A DNA stretch of 64,000 nucleotides from the NCBI GenBank assembly GCA_020687485.1, contig JAJEQR010000011.1, positions 26,402 to 90,401 on the forward strand, given 5' to 3'. Positions 42,809 through 53,438 of the stretch are shown here, in pieces. Source of the stretch: Hominifimenecus microfluidus (lineage in GTDB: Bacteria > Bacillota > Clostridia > Lachnospirales > Lachnospiraceae). The position numbers and the translations under genes were made by a program. The notes under the pieces are model-generated. The model was not told where the DNA came from, did no database searches, and was given only the letters and a program-made list of their open reading frames with translations. Positions within the stretch are counted from its first letter, which is position 1. Every line of letters starts with the position of its first letter.

Positions 42809-43402
42809 TTACTTGGAGTACAGCTCTACGATAAGCATCTCATCAACCGGAACATCAATCATCTCTCTGGTGGGAACTTCCTTAACAACAACCTTCAGGT
42901 TCTCGAGGTCGCTCTCCAGCCATGCGGGAGTCAGTCTGCCGGAAGTAACTTCCAGGATGTCCTTATATCTCTGAGCGCTCTTATGCTTTTCCTTGATTTC
43001 GATAACATCGCCAGCCTTAACCTGGTAAGACGGAATGTTTACACACTTGCCGTTTACCAGAACGTGCTTGTGGTCAACGATCTGACGAGTCTCCATACGG
43101 GTACGTCCCAGTCCGGCACGGAACAGAACATTGTCCAGACGCAGCTCCAGCAGAACCATCAGGTTCTCACCAACCATGCCGCGCATCTTCTTGGCTCTCG
43201 TATAGTAATTTCTAAAAGGCTTCTCCAGTACGCCGTAGATGAACTTAGCCTTCTGCTTCTCACGCAGCTGCAGACCATACTCGCTCATCTTCTTGTTTGC
43301 TCTTCTGGACTGGCGATTGGACTTCTTGTCAATACCCAAATGCACCGGATCCAGGTCTAAAGATCTGCATCTTTTCAATACAGGAACACGATTAACTGCC
43401 AC
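42809..43402 (-). CDS. rpsD: 30S ribosomal protein S4
   Basis: 197 residues with the S4 RNA-binding domain (RLDNVLFRAGLGRTRMETRQ, HKHVLVNGKCVNIPSYQV). The N-terminus lacks the zinc cysteines of longer S4 forms. Encoded in the alpha operon between rpsK and rpoA, unlike B. subtilis, where it is elsewhere. Confidence 0.98.
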   Translation of the reverse strand: MAVNRVPVLKRCRSLDLDPVHLGIDKKSNRQSRRANKKMSEYGLQLREKQKAKFIYGVLEKPFRNYYTRAKKMRGMVGENLMVLLELRLDNVLFRAGLGRTRMETRQIVDHKHVLVNGKCVNIPSYQVKAGDVIEIKEKHKSAQRYKDILEVTSGRLTPAWLESDLENLKVVVKEVPTREMIDVPVDEMLIVELYSK

Positions 43403-43417
43403 TTCTTTATACCTCCA

Positions 43418-43819
43418 TTATACTCTTCTGCGCTTGGGCGGACGGCATCCGTTGTGAGGAACGGGTGTTACATCCTTAATGCTTACAACTTCCAGACCAC
43501 ATGCGGACAGGGCGCGAATCGCAGCCTCACGTCCGGAGCCCGGACCCTTTACAAAAACGTCAACGGTCTTTAATCCGTGTACCAAAGCGGCCTTCGTAGC
43601 AGTCTCTGCTGCCATCTGGGCTGCATAAGGAGTAGATTTTCTTGAACCTCTAAATCCAAGACCGCCCGCACTTGCCCAAGAAAGGGCATTACCCTGAGTA
43701 TCCGTAAGGGTAACAATCGTGTTGTTGAAGGATGATTGAATGTGCGCTTGTCCGCGTTCAACGTTTTTCTTGACGCGCTTCTTTGTCACTTTTTTTGCAG
43801 ATGACACTTTCTTAGCCAT
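43418..43819 (-). CDS. rpsK: 30S ribosomal protein S11
   Basis: 133 residues; [20 protein letters not shown] and the C-terminus [18 protein letters not shown] identify it. Preceded by a 154-base gap with a nested stem-loop. Confidence 0.98.
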   Translation of the reverse strand: MAKKVSSAKKVTKKRVKKNVERGQAHIQSSFNNTIVTLTDTQGNALSWASAGGLGFRGSRKSTPYAAQMAAETATKAALVHGLKTVDVFVKGPGSGREAAIRALSACGLEVVSIKDVTPVPHNGCRPPKRRRV

Positions 43820-43878
43820 TTCTAAACTAACCTTCCCTTATGGGTTCCTTTCTAAATATTTGTGGAATCTAACGCTTT

Positions 43879-43967
43879 GATAAACGGACAAAACCGCTAG
43901 CTTTTCCTATGAAAAACGGCAGTATAATACCGGCTTTCATAGAAAAAGCTGTGGAAGCCCGCTTATC
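43879..43967 (-). promoter_or_regulatory. Nested stem-loop between rpsM and rpsK
   Basis: Inner arms 43899-43914 and 43935-43950 pair over 16 bases with one mismatch (AGCTTTTTCTATGAAA type). Outer arms 43879-43887 (GATAAACGG) and 43959-43967 pair over 9 with one G-U. It is too elaborate for a simple terminator and has no U-tract. A ribosomal-protein-responsive leader controlling rpsK-rpsD-rpoA-rplQ is plausible. Confidence 0.6.
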
Positions 43968-43973
43968 TGTTAG

Positions 43974-44342
43974 TTATTTCTTCTTATTTGCTACTGTCTT
44001 CTTAGGTCCCTTGCGAGTACGTGCGTTGGTCTTGGTCTTCTGACCGCGAACCGGCAGACCTCTTCTGTGACGAATACCGCGATAGCAGCCAATTTCCTGC
44101 AGACGCTTGATGTCCAGAGCAACTTCTCTTCTCAGATCACCCTCAACGGTATGATTTGCATCGATAACTTCGCTGATACGCTTAACCTCTTCATCCGTCA
44201 GATCTCTGACACGGGTGTCCGGGTTAACATTCGCCTGTGCAAGGATTTTGTTGGAAGAAACTCTTCCGATACCGTAGATGTAAGTCAAGCCGATCTCGAC
44301 ACGCTTCTCTCTCGGTAAATCCACACCTGAAATACGAGCCAT
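43974..44342 (-). CDS. rpsM: 30S ribosomal protein S13
   Basis: 122 residues; [40 protein letters not shown] and the basic tail [12 protein letters not shown] are diagnostic. Follows rpmJ. Confidence 0.98.
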   Translation of the reverse strand: MARISGVDLPREKRVEIGLTYIYGIGRVSSNKILAQANVNPDTRVRDLTDEEVKRISEVIDANHTVEGDLRREVALDIKRLQEIGCYRGIRHRRGLPVRGQKTKTNARTRKGPKKTVANKKK

Positions 44343-44447
44343 TTGTGACTACCTCCATTGATATTTTTTACATGTGTATATCGCCGAAATGAGCAGACCT
44401 CACCCGGCGCACTTTAAAGTCGGAATAAATTCCGAATGAAACTACGA

Positions 44448-44561
44448 TTAGCCCTGTCTCTGCTTATGCTTGGGATTCTCGCAGATTACTCTGATACTGC
44501 CTTTACGCTTAATGACTTTGCATTTTTCGCAAATCGGTTTTACGGACGATCTTACCTTCAC
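44448..44561 (-). CDS. rpmJ: 50S ribosomal protein L36 (GTG start)
   Basis: 37 residues, sequence [20 protein letters not shown] then [16 protein letters not shown], with the C-C-C-H zinc site. The start codon is GTG at 44559-44561, eight bases after GAAAGGAG. Between infA and rpsM as expected. Confidence 0.96.
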   Translation of the reverse strand: MKVRSSVKPICEKCKVIKRKGSIRVICENPKHKQRQG

Positions 44562-44654
44562 TTGAGTATCTCCTTTCAAAAAAGTGCAACAAAAATTATA
44601 GCATCATTCTTCCAATAATGCAAGAACTTTTTACAATTTTTTATTACGCTTCCT

Positions 44655-44873
44655 TTATTTGTCTCTCCAGATAATCCGGCCTTTGCTCAGATCATAGGGA
44701 GAAAGTTCCAAAGTTACCTTATCACCCGGCAAAATCCGAATGTAGTGCATCCGAAGCTTGCCGCTGATGTGAGCCAGCACCTGATGACCATTCTCCAGTT
44801 CTACCTGAAACATGGCATTGGGCAGCTTCTCAACTACGGTGCCTTCGATTTCGATTACATCGCTCTTCGACAT
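44655..44873 (-). CDS. infA: Translation initiation factor IF-1
   Basis: 72 residues, a single S1/OB fold ([48 protein letters not shown] end). Acts in 30S initiation. Between map and rpmJ. The KOW-domain gene that I would expect between map and infA in relatives is not present. Confidence 0.98.
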   Translation of the reverse strand: MSKSDVIEIEGTVVEKLPNAMFQVELENGHQVLAHISGKLRMHYIRILPGDKVTLELSPYDLSKGRIIWRDK

Positions 44874-44964
44874 TTACGACTCCTTTATACAGAATTATAA
44901 TGGTTAACTTTATGATCCGGCAGGCTACCAGAACGGCAGCCGCCGAATCGTATCTCCGAAGCTC

Positions 44965-45720
44965 CTACTTTTTAAGAGTAAAGATCTCCGGCTCACCCTC
45001 TGTGATCAGAATAGTATTTTCATAGTGAGCGGACAATGAACCATCGGCAGTTACTACCGTCCAATCATCATCCATCCACTCTACTTCCTTCGTACCCAGA
45101 TTAATCATGGGTTCGATAGCAAGTGTCATACCGGGCTTCAGGCGAATCCCCTTGGTATGCTGGTGGAAATTGGGAATCTCCGGCTCCTCATGAAGATGAG
45201 TACCGATTCCGTGACCAACCAGGTCTTCTACAATACCATATCCGTATTTTTCCGCGTGAGCAGCAATGGCATTGCTGATATCATGCAGATGATTACCGGC
45301 AGTCGCAAACTTAATACCCTCGAAGAAACACTCTCTCGTCACGTCGATCAGCTGTCTTGCTTCCTTGCTTACCTCTCCTACTGCATGGGTACGAGCCGCA
45401 TCGGAATGATAGCCTTTATAGATCAGACCTGCATCCAGGCTTACGATATCGCCCTCCTGGATTCTGCGCTTCTTACTCGGAATTCCGTGTACGACTTCAT
45501 CATTAACCGATACACAGATCGATGCCGGATAACCGTTGTAATTCAGAAAATTGGGGACACAGCCGAAGCTGCGAATGATCTCCTCGCCCAGGCGATCAAT
45601 CTCCTTCGTAGTCATCCCCGGTTTCAGCGCCTTGCCCAGTTCGTCATGAACAATGGCAAGGAGCCGGCCGGATTCACGCATGAGTTCAATCTCACGCGCA
45701 CTTTTAATCGTTACTGACAT
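44965..45720 (-). CDS. map: Methionine aminopeptidase, type I
   Basis: 251 residues. The five metal ligands are visible: two Asp in SLDAGLIYKGYHSDAARTHA, His in GHGIGTHLHEEPEI, Glu in LAIEPMINLG and Glu in ENTILITEGEPEIF. Removes the initiator Met from nascent proteins. Five bases downstream of adk. Confidence 0.98.
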   Translation of the reverse strand: MSVTIKSAREIELMRESGRLLAIVHDELGKALKPGMTTKEIDRLGEEIIRSFGCVPNFLNYNGYPASICVSVNDEVVHGIPSKKRRIQEGDIVSLDAGLIYKGYHSDAARTHAVGEVSKEARQLIDVTRECFFEGIKFATAGNHLHDISNAIAAHAEKYGYGIVEDLVGHGIGTHLHEEPEIPNFHQHTKGIRLKPGMTLAIEPMINLGTKEVEWMDDDWTVVTADGSLSAHYENTILITEGEPEIFTLKK

Positions 45721-45725
45721 TGAAT

Positions 45726-46370
45726 CTACTCTCCCACTTTTTCAACGATTGCGTTGAAAACATCATCTACAGGCATGGTTCCGTCAATATCAACCACCAG
45801 ATTCTTTGTTCCGTAATACTCGATCAGCGGGCTGGTCTGCGCATGATATACGGACAGGCGATGCATCACCGTCTCTTCCTTATCATCATCACGAATGATC
45901 AGCTCTGCGCCGCAGCGATCACAGATACCTTCCTTCTTCGGAGGAATGTGCTCTATGTGAAAGCTTGCTCCGCAGGCAGGGCAAACGCGTCTGCCTGCCA
46001 TACGGTGAACGATACTGGCATCCGGTACATCTACATTAACGGCATAGTCGATCTCTCCGCCATGTGTGGAGAGTGCCTCTGTCAGCTTCTCTGCCTGGTT
46101 GATCGTGCGGGGGAAGCCATCCAGAATATATCCATGCTCGCAATCCGGCTGAGCCAGACGATCCATTACAAGATCGACGGTCAGTTCATCCGGAACCAGT
46201 GCGCCCTTATCCATATATTCCTTCGCCTTTTTTCCCAGATCCGTTCCGTTCTTGATATTGGCACGGAAAATATCTCCGGTAGAAATGTGGGGAATCCCAA
46301 ACTTATCTGCCAGCTTCTTGGCCTGTGTACCTTTACCGGCACCAGGCGCGCCTAACATGATAATCTTCAT
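45726..46370 (-). CDS. adk: Adenylate kinase with zinc-binding LID
   Basis: 214 residues. P-loop [13 protein letters not shown]-binding [22 protein letters not shown]; the LID carries four cysteines ([17 protein letters not shown]), the zinc form of Gram-positive enzymes. ATG 46370 gives the family-standard [10 protein letters not shown]; its ribosome binding site (ACAGGTG) is weak. Between secY and map. Confidence 0.97.
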   Translation of the reverse strand: MKIIMLGAPGAGKGTQAKKLADKFGIPHISTGDIFRANIKNGTDLGKKAKEYMDKGALVPDELTVDLVMDRLAQPDCEHGYILDGFPRTINQAEKLTEALSTHGGEIDYAVNVDVPDASIVHRMAGRRVCPACGASFHIEHIPPKKEGICDRCGAELIIRDDDKEETVMHRLSVYHAQTSPLIEYYGTKNLVVDIDGTMPVDDVFNAIVEKVGE

Positions 46371-46406
46371 AGATAACACCTGTCTTTTTCGGGACCGCGG
46401 CTGCGG

Positions 46407-47732
46407 TTAGTCATTTAAAAAGCCTTTATAATTGCGAACCAGCATCATGGACTCGATCTGCTTCAAAGTTTCCAGTACAACACCTACGATAATGATCAGG
46501 GAAGTACCGAAGAAGCACAGAGAGTTACCAACACCGGCAAGGCCCGTCAGTACGATAGGAATCAGCGCAACGATCATCAGACCGATCGCACCGATAAATA
46601 CTACATAATTCAGCACCTTATCCAGATAATCGGAAGTAGGTTTGCCCGGACGAATACCGGGGATGAAGCCGCCCTGCTTCTTCATATTATCTGCAATCTC
46701 AAGCGGATTGAAGGTGATGGACGTGTAGAAATAAGCGAAAAACACCAGCAATACCAGGTAAAGAATCAATCCCAGGGTGTAAATCGGCTCTTTCGGATTA
46801 CACCATGAGCTCTGGCTCAGTCCCTTGATAATGTGGCCTCCGACGGAAGTCGGATTAGTAATATTCATCCCTGCGAAGCTGGCAATAATTGCCGGTACAC
46901 TCAGCAGAGAAGAAGCAAAGATAACAGGAATAACACCAGCAGTATTAACCTTCATCGGGATATGGGAGGACTGTCCGCCTACCATTTTACGTCCCTGCAT
47001 TTTCTTTGCATACTGAACCGAAATTCTGCGTTCGCCATCCTGCAGATATACAACGTAAACCACCAGAGCAAACAGAAGCGCCAGAATAACCACGGTAATC
47101 ACAATGCCAAAAGCGATGTTCTTACCCTTGACAAAGGTCTTATACATGGTCATTAAGTCGTCCGGCAGACCGGAGATGATGTTGAACAACAGGATCATGG
47201 AGATACCATTGCCAACACCGCGAGCGGTAATACGCTCACCGATCCACATAAGTACGGCACTGCCGGCGGTCATAATGATGGCTACCAGCAGTACATTATA
47301 CCAGGTGTACTTGTTCAGATAGTTGCTTCCGAAGCCGATTGCCATAGAAACGGACTGAATCAGGGCAAGGGCAACAGTAAGCACACGCGTAACCTGCTGA
47401 ATCTTCTTGCGGCCTTCCTCGCCTTCCTTCTGGAGTTCTTCCAGTTTCGGAATGGCGATGGTCAGCAGCTGAACGATAATGGATGAAGTAATGTAAGGTG
47501 AAATGCTTAATGCGAAAATCGACATCGTGGTGAACGAACTGCCGGTAATCGTATTAAAGAAGTTAAACGCTGTAGATGTCTGTCCCTCCCACCATGCTTT
47601 TACAAAGGCTGTGTTGATACCCGGTGTAGGAATCTGGCAGCCGATACGAACGACTACAAGCATAAAGCAGGTGAAAAGTAGCTTTTTGCGGACATCGGGG
47701 ATCTCTAATGCATTGCGGAGTGTTTTGAACAT
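46407..47732 (-). CDS. secY: Preprotein translocase subunit SecY
   Basis: 441 residues, ten membrane helices. Typical features: start FKTLRNALEIPDVRKKLLFT, GQSSHIPMKVNTAGVIPVIF, and the cytoplasmic GFIPGIRPGKPTSDYLDKVL. Forms the protein export channel with SecE and SecG. One base separates its start from the rplO stop region. Confidence 0.98.
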   Translation of the reverse strand: MFKTLRNALEIPDVRKKLLFTCFMLVVVRIGCQIPTPGINTAFVKAWWEGQTSTAFNFFNTITGSSFTTMSIFALSISPYITSSIIVQLLTIAIPKLEELQKEGEEGRKKIQQVTRVLTVALALIQSVSMAIGFGSNYLNKYTWYNVLLVAIIMTAGSAVLMWIGERITARGVGNGISMILLFNIISGLPDDLMTMYKTFVKGKNIAFGIVITVVILALLFALVVYVVYLQDGERRISVQYAKKMQGRKMVGGQSSHIPMKVNTAGVIPVIFASSLLSVPAIIASFAGMNITNPTSVGGHIIKGLSQSSWCNPKEPIYTLGLILYLVLLVFFAYFYTSITFNPLEIADNMKKQGGFIPGIRPGKPTSDYLDKVLNYVVFIGAIGLMIVALIPIVLTGLAGVGNSLCFFGTSLIIIVGVVLETLKQIESMMLVRNYKGFLND

Positions 47733-47733
47733 C

Positions 47734-48174
47734 TTATACCTCCTCTACGGTACCACCTAACGCTTCAATTTTGGATTTTGCGCCCTGGCTGAAAGCATTT
47801 GCCTTAACGGTCAGCTTCTTGGTCAGCTCGCCGTTGCCAAGGATCTTAACGCCGTCGCGGGGGTTCTTAACGATACCCTTTGCCAGCAGCTCTTCTACGG
47901 TTACAACAGCGCCATCTTCGAATGCTTCCAGAGCACTTACGTTGATGCCTACGATAACCTTGGAATTGATGTTGGTGAAACCGCGCTTCGGCAGACGACG
48001 GTACAGAGGCATCTGACCGCCTTCAAAACCGGGACGAGGTGCGCCGGAACGAGCCTTCTGGCCCTTGTGTCCCTTACCGGCAGTCTTTCCGTTGCCCGAA
48101 CCATGTCCGCGGCCTCTGCGGAAATTATCGTTATGAGTAGAGCCTGCAGCAGGCTGTAAATTTGATAAATTCAT
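47734..48174 (-). CDS. rplO: 50S ribosomal protein L15
   Basis: 146 residues; the glycine-rich [20 protein letters not shown], followed by [18 protein letters not shown], is diagnostic. Upstream of secY. Confidence 0.98.
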   Translation of the reverse strand: MNLSNLQPAAGSTHNDNFRRGRGHGSGNGKTAGKGHKGQKARSGAPRPGFEGGQMPLYRRLPKRGFTNINSKVIVGINVSALEAFEDGAVVTVEELLAKGIVKNPRDGVKILGNGELTKKLTVKANAFSQGAKSKIEALGGTVEEV

Positions 48175-48184
48175 GTCTTACCTC

Positions 48185-48367
48185 CTATGCCTCTTCTACT
48201 TTAACCAGGTGTCTTACCTGCTGGATCATGCCTCTGACAGCTGCGTTATCCGGCAGTTCAACGGTCTTCTGCATCTTCTTTAAGCCTAAAGCTTCCACGG
48301 TCTTTCTGTGCTTGGGAACCGCACCGATCGGGGATTTCACAAGTGTGATCTTTAACTTATCTGCCAT
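48185..48367 (-). CDS. rpmD: 50S ribosomal protein L30
   Basis: 60 residues; [20 protein letters not shown] and the C-terminal [14 protein letters not shown] are typical. Between rpsE and rplO. Confidence 0.98.
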   Translation of the reverse strand: MADKLKITLVKSPIGAVPKHRKTVEALGLKKMQKTVELPDNAAVRGMIQQVRHLVKVEEA

Positions 48368-48382
48368 TTTTGATTCCTCCTA

Positions 48383-48892
48383 TTAGCCCAGAATCTCATC
48401 TACAGACTTGCCGCGAAGCTTCGCAACTTCCTCGGGAGTCTTCAGAGACTTCAGGCCCTCAATTGCTGCCAGAACTACGTTCTGCTTGTTATTGGAACCC
48501 AGGGACTTGGTACGGATGTTCTTGATACCAGCCATTTCCATAACCGCACGGGCAGGACCGCCGGCGATAACACCGGTACCTTCCGGAGCACGCTTCAGCA
48601 TAACCGTAGCACTGCCGAACTTGCCGATATAATCATGAGGAATACTGTTGTTCTCATCCATGGGAACGGTAACAACCTTCTTCATGGCATCCTCTTTTGC
48701 CTTACGGATTGCTTCCGGAATCTCGGCAGCCTTACCCATACCGGCACCCACATGACCATTGCCGTCGCCTACAACCACCAGAGCGGTAAATCTCATGTTA
48801 CGTCCGCCCTTAACGGTCTTGGAAACACGCTTGATCGCAACTAAAGTATCGTTCATTTCTAAATTGCTGATGTCAACGATAGTACGTTTCAT
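48383..48892 (-). CDS. rpsE: 30S ribosomal protein S5
   Basis: 169 residues from ATG 48892 (TAAGGAGG seven bases upstream; the open frame extends into rplR but without a site). [40 protein letters not shown] and [17 protein letters not shown] are diagnostic. Confidence 0.98.
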   Translation of the reverse strand: MKRTIVDISNLEMNDTLVAIKRVSKTVKGGRNMRFTALVVVGDGNGHVGAGMGKAAEIPEAIRKAKEDAMKKVVTVPMDENNSIPHDYIGKFGSATVMLKRAPEGTGVIAGGPARAVMEMAGIKNIRTKSLGSNNKQNVVLAAIEGLKSLKTPEEVAKLRGKSVDEILG

Positions 48893-48905
48893 GCTTTCCT
48901 CCTTA

Positions 48906-49274
48906 CTAGAACTGCAGGCCAGCTTCACGAGCTGCATCTGCGAGTGCCTGGATCTTACCCTGATAAATGAAACCGCCTCTGTCAAAAACAACGGTGGTGA
49001 TGCCCTTTTCCAGAGCACGCTTTGCGATTACAGTTCCCAGGTAGGAAGCAGCCGCAACGTCGTTGGTCTTCTCCAGCTCAGCCTTAACTTCTTTCTGAGT
49101 GGTGGATGCAGAAACCAAGGTAGTCTGAGCGACATCATCAATGATCTGGGCATACATATGATTATTGCTTCTGAATACAGCCAGGCGGGGACGCTCTGCA
49201 GTACCCTGGAAGCGATTACGGACTCTCATGTGTTTCTTTACACGGATTGCCGTTCTGGATTCTTTGCTAACCAT
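48906..49274 (-). CDS. rplR: 50S ribosomal protein L18
   Basis: 122 residues; [20 protein letters not shown] and [20 protein letters not shown] are characteristic 5S rRNA-binding features. Confidence 0.98.
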   Translation of the reverse strand: MVSKESRTAIRVKKHMRVRNRFQGTAERPRLAVFRSNNHMYAQIIDDVAQTTLVSASTTQKEVKAELEKTNDVAAASYLGTVIAKRALEKGITTVVFDRGGFIYQGKIQALADAAREAGLQF

Positions 49275-49291
49275 TTCTGTTCACTCCTCCT

Positions 49292-49834
49292 TTATTTCTT
49301 ACCAGCCTTGCCGACCTTACGACGGATCGTCTCATCCGCGTACTTGATACCCTTGCCCTTATAAGGCTCCGGACCTCTCTTGCTGCGGATCTCAGCGGCA
49401 TACTGACCAACTTTTTCCTTATCAATACCCTTAACGATGATCTTGTTCTGTCCTTCTACGACAGCCTCGATACCTTCAGGGTCAACCATCTCTACCGGAT
49501 GGGAGTAGCCAAGAGACAGTACCAGAGTCTTGCCCTGCTTCTGAGCTCTGTAACCTACACCGTTAACTTCCAGAACCTTCTCATAACCATTTGCAACACC
49601 GATAACCATGTTGTTGATCAGAGTTCTGGTCAGTCCGTGCAGAGACTTCATCTTCTTTAAATCATTGGGACGGCTTACTACAACTTCAGCTCCCTCAACC
49701 TTGATGGACATCTCAGAGGGAAGTACTCTCTCCAGAGTTCCCTTGGGGCCCTTCACCGTCACTTTGTTATTTTCTGCAACTTCTACAGTGATGCCTGCGG
49801 GAATTGCGATAGGCATTCTACCAATACGTGACAT
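49292..49834 (-). CDS. rplF: 50S ribosomal protein L6
   Basis: 180 residues; [20 protein letters not shown] at the start and [20 protein letters not shown] near the end. Preceded by a 115-base gap with a nested hairpin. Confidence 0.98.
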   Translation of the reverse strand: MSRIGRMPIAIPAGITVEVAENNKVTVKGPKGTLERVLPSEMSIKVEGAEVVVSRPNDLKKMKSLHGLTRTLINNMVIGVANGYEKVLEVNGVGYRAQKQGKTLVLSLGYSHPVEMVDPEGIEAVVEGQNKIIVKGIDKEKVGQYAAEIRSKRGPEPYKGKGIKYADETIRRKVGKAGKK

Positions 49835-49897
49835 TTCGCCTTTACCTCCAAATTATTTTTTGGGCATACGCCCTGCTTACGCGGGGTTTCTAAATAT

Positions 49898-49948
49898 ATA
49901 ATCATACACCAGGTCAGGGGTATCCCCTGCCCAGTGCCTGTTGATTAT
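49898..49948 (-). promoter_or_regulatory. Nested hairpin between rpsH and rplF
   Basis: Outer ATAATCA (49898-49904) with TGATTAT (49942-49948); middle CAGG (49910-49913) with CCTG (49937-49940); inner CAGGGG (49915-49920) with CCCCTG (49924-49929). No U-tract. Possible RNA-processing or regulatory element. Confidence 0.5.
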
Positions 49949-49949
49949 C

Positions 49950-50351
49950 TTACCAAACGAATGCTAATACTTCGCCACCAACGTTCTTCTGACGTGCTTC
50001 CTTATCGGTCATAACGCCTTCGTTGGTGGAAATGATTGCTACGCCAAGACCGCCAAGAACCTTGGGAAGTTCCTCTGCGCCTGCATATACGCGAAGACCG
50101 GGCTTGGAGATTCTCTTCAGACCGGTGATGATCTTCTCATTCTTATCTGCGCCGTACTTTAAGGTAACGCGGATAGTCTTGAAGCTACCATCTTCGATCA
50201 GCTCGTACTTTGCGATGTAACCTTCCTTAACCAGGATGTCAGCAATAGCCAGCTTCATCTTGGAAGAAGGGATATCTACGGTGTCGTGCTTTGCAGTGTT
50301 TGCATTGCGGATTCTTGTAAGCATATCAGCAATGGGATCGCTCATCGTCAT
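49950..50351 (-). CDS. rpsH: 30S ribosomal protein S8
   Basis: 133 residues; [20 protein letters not shown] and the C-terminal [20 protein letters not shown] are diagnostic. Follows rpsN. Confidence 0.98.
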   Translation of the reverse strand: MTMSDPIADMLTRIRNANTAKHDTVDIPSSKMKLAIADILVKEGYIAKYELIEDGSFKTIRVTLKYGADKNEKIITGLKRISKPGLRVYAGAEELPKVLGGLGVAIISTNEGVMTDKEARQKNVGGEVLAFVW

Positions 50352-50373
50352 TTTAACTCTACCTCCTTATATC

Positions 50374-50559
50374 CTACCAGCTAGCTTTCTTAACGCCGGG
50401 GATCTGTCCCTTGTATGCCAGTTCACGGAAGCAGATTCTGCAAATTCCGTATTTTCTTAAATATGCGTGAGGACGACCGCAAATTCTGCAGCGGTTGTAT
50501 TCTCTGGTGGAGAACTTGGCCGGACGCTGCTGCTTAATTTTCATAGAAGTCTTTGCCAT
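50374..50559 (-). CDS. rpsN: 30S ribosomal protein S14, zinc type
   Basis: 61 residues with the zinc ribbon [20 protein letters not shown]. The short zinc-containing form is the main S14 of Firmicutes. Between rplE and rpsH. Confidence 0.98.
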   Translation of the reverse strand: MAKTSMKIKQQRPAKFSTREYNRCRICGRPHAYLRKYGICRICFRELAYKGQIPGVKKASW

Positions 50560-50572
50560 GGAAAATTTCCTC

Positions 50573-51115
50573 CTAGTTCTTTCTAAACGGCATGTTAAAC
50601 ATGGTCAGTAACTCGCGGGCTTCCTCATCGGTATTTGCGGTGGTAACAAAGATGATATCCATACCGCGAACCTTGTCAACCTTATCGTACTCGATTTCGG
50701 GGAAGATCAGCTGCTCCTTGATACCCAGAGCATAGTTTCCTCTGCCGTCAAATGCGTTGGGGTTAACGCCACGGAAGTCACGTACACGAGGCAGTGCCAG
50801 GTTGATCAGACGATCAGCGAACTCGTACATCTTCTCGCCTCTCAGAGTAACCTTACAACCAATGTTCATGCCCTCACGGATCTTGAAGTTAGCGATAGAC
50901 TTCTTCGCCTTGGTCAGAACGGGCTTCTGACCAGTGATCAGCTGCATATCTGCAACTGCGCTCTCAAGAAGCTTTGCATTCTCCTTAGCTTCGCCTACGC
51001 CCATATTTACAACAATCTTGTCCAGCTTCGGGATCTGCATAACGTTCTCATAACCGAACTTCTTCTGCATAGCCGGAGCGATCTCGGTAATATACTGCTC
51101 TTTTAATCTACTCAA
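50573..51115 (-). CDS. rplE: 50S ribosomal protein L5
   Basis: 180 residues; [40 protein letters not shown] and the end [13 protein letters not shown]. Binds 5S rRNA. Confidence 0.98.
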   Translation of the reverse strand: MSRLKEQYITEIAPAMQKKFGYENVMQIPKLDKIVVNMGVGEAKENAKLLESAVADMQLITGQKPVLTKAKKSIANFKIREGMNIGCKVTLRGEKMYEFADRLINLALPRVRDFRGVNPNAFDGRGNYALGIKEQLIFPEIEYDKVDKVRGMDIIFVTTANTDEEARELLTMFNMPFRKN

Positions 51116-51138
51116 CGTTTTGAACCTCCTCTCACTGA

Positions 51139-51453
51139 TTAGTCGATTACGGCGTTGTTGGCTTTCTTCGCTACACGGACTTTCTTGCCGTCTACTACAT
51201 CGAAGCCAACTCTGGTAGCTACGCCGTCCTTTACGTACATAACGTTGGATACGTCGATGCTGCCTTCTACGTTAACGATTCCGCCGTTGGGGTTCTGTGC
51301 GCTCTGCTTGTTGTGCTTGGTGATCATGTTGACACCCTTTACAACTACGCGGCCGTTCTTGTGGTCAACCTTCAGAACCTGACCTTCCTTGCCCTTATCC
51401 TTGCCGGCAATAACCTTAACGGTATCGCCTACCTTAATTTTCATCGTAGCCAT
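51139..51453 (-). CDS. rplX: 50S ribosomal protein L24
   Basis: 104 residues with the KOW motif [19 protein letters not shown]. Between rplN and rplE. Confidence 0.98.
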   Translation of the reverse strand: MATMKIKVGDTVKVIAGKDKGKEGQVLKVDHKNGRVVVKGVNMITKHNKQSAQNPNGGIVNVEGSIDVSNVMYVKDGVATRVGFDVVDGKKVRVAKKANNAVID

Positions 51454-51465
51454 TTCCGTACCTCC

Positions 51466-51834
51466 TTATAATACTTCGGGAGCCAGAGAAATGATCTTCA
51501 TGAACTGCTTCTCACGGAGTTCTCTTGCTACGGGCCCGAAAATACGAGTTCCTCTGGGTGTCTTGTCCTCACGGATAATAACAGCTGCGTTCTCATCAAA
51601 CTTGATGTAGGAGCCATCCTTACGATGAGCGCCGTGCTTGCTGCGTACTACTACTGCCTTGACAACATCGCCCTTCTTTACAACACCACCAGGCGTTGCA
51701 TCTTTGACCGTAGCAACGATGACGTCACCAATGTTTGCATATCTTCTAAGGGATCCGCCCATAACTCTGATGCAGAGCAGTTCCTTAGCGCCTGTATTGT
51801 CAGCGACCTTCAGTCTGCTTTCCTGTTGAATCAT
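51466..51834 (-). CDS. rplN: 50S ribosomal protein L14
   Basis: 122 residues; [20 protein letters not shown] and [20 protein letters not shown] are diagnostic. Confidence 0.98.
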   Translation of the reverse strand: MIQQESRLKVADNTGAKELLCIRVMGGSLRRYANIGDVIVATVKDATPGGVVKKGDVVKAVVVRSKHGAHRKDGSYIKFDENAAVIIREDKTPRGTRIFGPVARELREKQFMKIISLAPEVL

Positions 51835-51852
51835 AAGATCTTTCCTCCTGGC

Positions 51853-52107
51853 TTATTTCGCTTTCTCAATAATCTCCACCAGTCTCCATCTCTTATCCTT
51901 GGACAGCGGTCTGGTTTCCATTACTCTAACAGTATCGCCGATGCCGCAGGTGTTGTTCTCATCATGGGCCTTCAGCTTATAGGTTCTCTTTACGATCTTG
52001 CCGTACAACGGATGTCTTACGTGGTCCTCGATCGCAACAACGATGGTCTTATCCATCTTGTCGCTGATTACCTTACCGGTACGTGTCTTTCTTAAATTTC
52101 TTTCCAC
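51853..52107 (-). CDS. rpsQ: 30S ribosomal protein S17
   Basis: 84 residues; [20 protein letters not shown] and [20 protein letters not shown] identify it. Confidence 0.98.
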   Translation of the reverse strand: MERNLRKTRTGKVISDKMDKTIVVAIEDHVRHPLYGKIVKRTYKLKAHDENNTCGIGDTVRVMETRPLSKDKRWRLVEIIEKAK

Positions 52108-52124
52108 GTTACGCTTCCTCCTTA

Positions 52125-52334
52125 TTATTCAGCAACAGAAGCCTGCTCATTGATAACAGTCTGGATACGGGCAATGTTCTTTCTTACCTCTTTGATGCGA
52201 CCGGTGTTATCAAGCTGGTTGGTTGCATTCTGAAATCTCAGGTTAAACAGTTCCTTCTTTGCAGAAACAAGTTCTTCGTTCAGCTCTGCCTGGGACTTTG
52301 CTCTTAAATCTTTCAAATATACATTACTTTTCAC
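52125..52334 (-). CDS. rpmC: 50S ribosomal protein L29 (GTG start)
   Basis: 69 residues starting at GTG 52332-52334, which reads [20 protein letters not shown] as in the family; GGTGAT lies upstream. [20 protein letters not shown] is the conserved core. The longer open frame upstream is inside rplP. Confidence 0.95.
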   Translation of the reverse strand: MKSNVYLKDLRAKSQAELNEELVSAKKELFNLRFQNATNQLDNTGRIKEVRKNIARIQTVINEQASVAE

Positions 52335-52348
52335 TGTTATCACCGCCT

Positions 52349-52768
52349 TTAGCCTTCTAAGTCTGCCTTGGAAACGATTTTGCACTTAACGGGTAACTTG
52401 TGCATAGCAAGACGCAGGGCTTCTCTTGCAACTTCTTCAGGAACACCTGCAACCTCGAACAGCACACGACCGGGCTTAACTACTGCTACCCAGTACTCCA
52501 GAGAACCTTTACCGGAACCCATACGGGTTTCTGCGGGCTTGGTTGTTACGGGCTTGTCAGGGAAGATTTTGATCCAAACCTTACCACCACGCTTCATGTA
52601 ACGGGTCATAGCGATACGGGCTGCCTCGATCTGGTTGGAACGAATCCAAGCCGGCTCAGTAGCCACAAGACCGAATTCACCCTGGGAGATGGTGTTGCCT
52701 CTCATGGCCTTACCGGCCATGGAGCCACGGAACTGTTTACGACGCTTAACTCTCTTCGGCATTAACAT
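52349..52768 (-). CDS. rplP: 50S ribosomal protein L16
   Basis: 139 residues; [40 protein letters not shown] and [20 protein letters not shown] are diagnostic. Starts three bases after rpsC. Confidence 0.98.
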   Translation of the reverse strand: MLMPKRVKRRKQFRGSMAGKAMRGNTISQGEFGLVATEPAWIRSNQIEAARIAMTRYMKRGGKVWIKIFPDKPVTTKPAETRMGSGKGSLEYWVAVVKPGRVLFEVAGVPEEVAREALRLAMHKLPVKCKIVSKADLEG

Positions 52769-52770
52769 GA

Positions 52771-53427
52771 TTATTTCTCGCTCCCTTCCTTATTCTTGCG
52801 TGCGGGAAGCACCTCACCCTTGTAGATCCAAACTTTAACACCCAGCTTGCCGTAGGTGGTGTCTGCTTCTGCAAAACCATAGTCGATGTCTGCGCGCAGG
52901 GTCTGCAGCGGAATCGTACCCTCGCTGTAGAACTCAGTACGAGCAATATCAGCGCCGCCAAGACGGCCGCTTACTGCTGCCTTGATACCCATAATGCCGG
53001 ACTTCATGGATCTGGACATTGCGGACTTCATAGCGCGGCGGAAAGAAACACGGTTCTCCAGCTGCTTAGCAACGTTCTCAGCTACCAGCTGTGCTTCACG
53101 GTCGGGTCTCTTAACTTCCTTAACATCAATGAACAGCTTCTTTGCAGTCATCTTCTGCACATCAGCCTTCAGCTTCTCGATCTCAGCACCGCCCTTACCG
53201 ATTACCAGGCCGGGCTTAGCGGTGTGGATGATAACCTTCACACGATCAGAAGCTCTCTCAATCTCGATGCGGTTAACACCGGATTCATACAGTCTTTTCT
53301 TCAGATATTTACGAATATTGTAATCTTCCACCAGGTTGTCTGCGAAATCGCCTTCGGCATACCAGTTGGAATCCCAATTCTTAATTACGCCGACTCTTAA
53401 ACCATGAGGATTAACTTTCTGTCCCAT
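52771..53427 (-). CDS. rpsC: 30S ribosomal protein S3
   Basis: 218 residues with the KH domain ([20 protein letters not shown]) and the C-terminal [20 protein letters not shown]. Confidence 0.98.
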   Translation of the reverse strand: MGQKVNPHGLRVGVIKNWDSNWYAEGDFADNLVEDYNIRKYLKKRLYESGVNRIEIERASDRVKVIIHTAKPGLVIGKGGAEIEKLKADVQKMTAKKLFIDVKEVKRPDREAQLVAENVAKQLENRVSFRRAMKSAMSRSMKSGIMGIKAAVSGRLGGADIARTEFYSEGTIPLQTLRADIDYGFAEADTTYGKLGVKVWIYKGEVLPARKNKEGSEK

Positions 53428-53438
53428 TTCTTTCCTCC

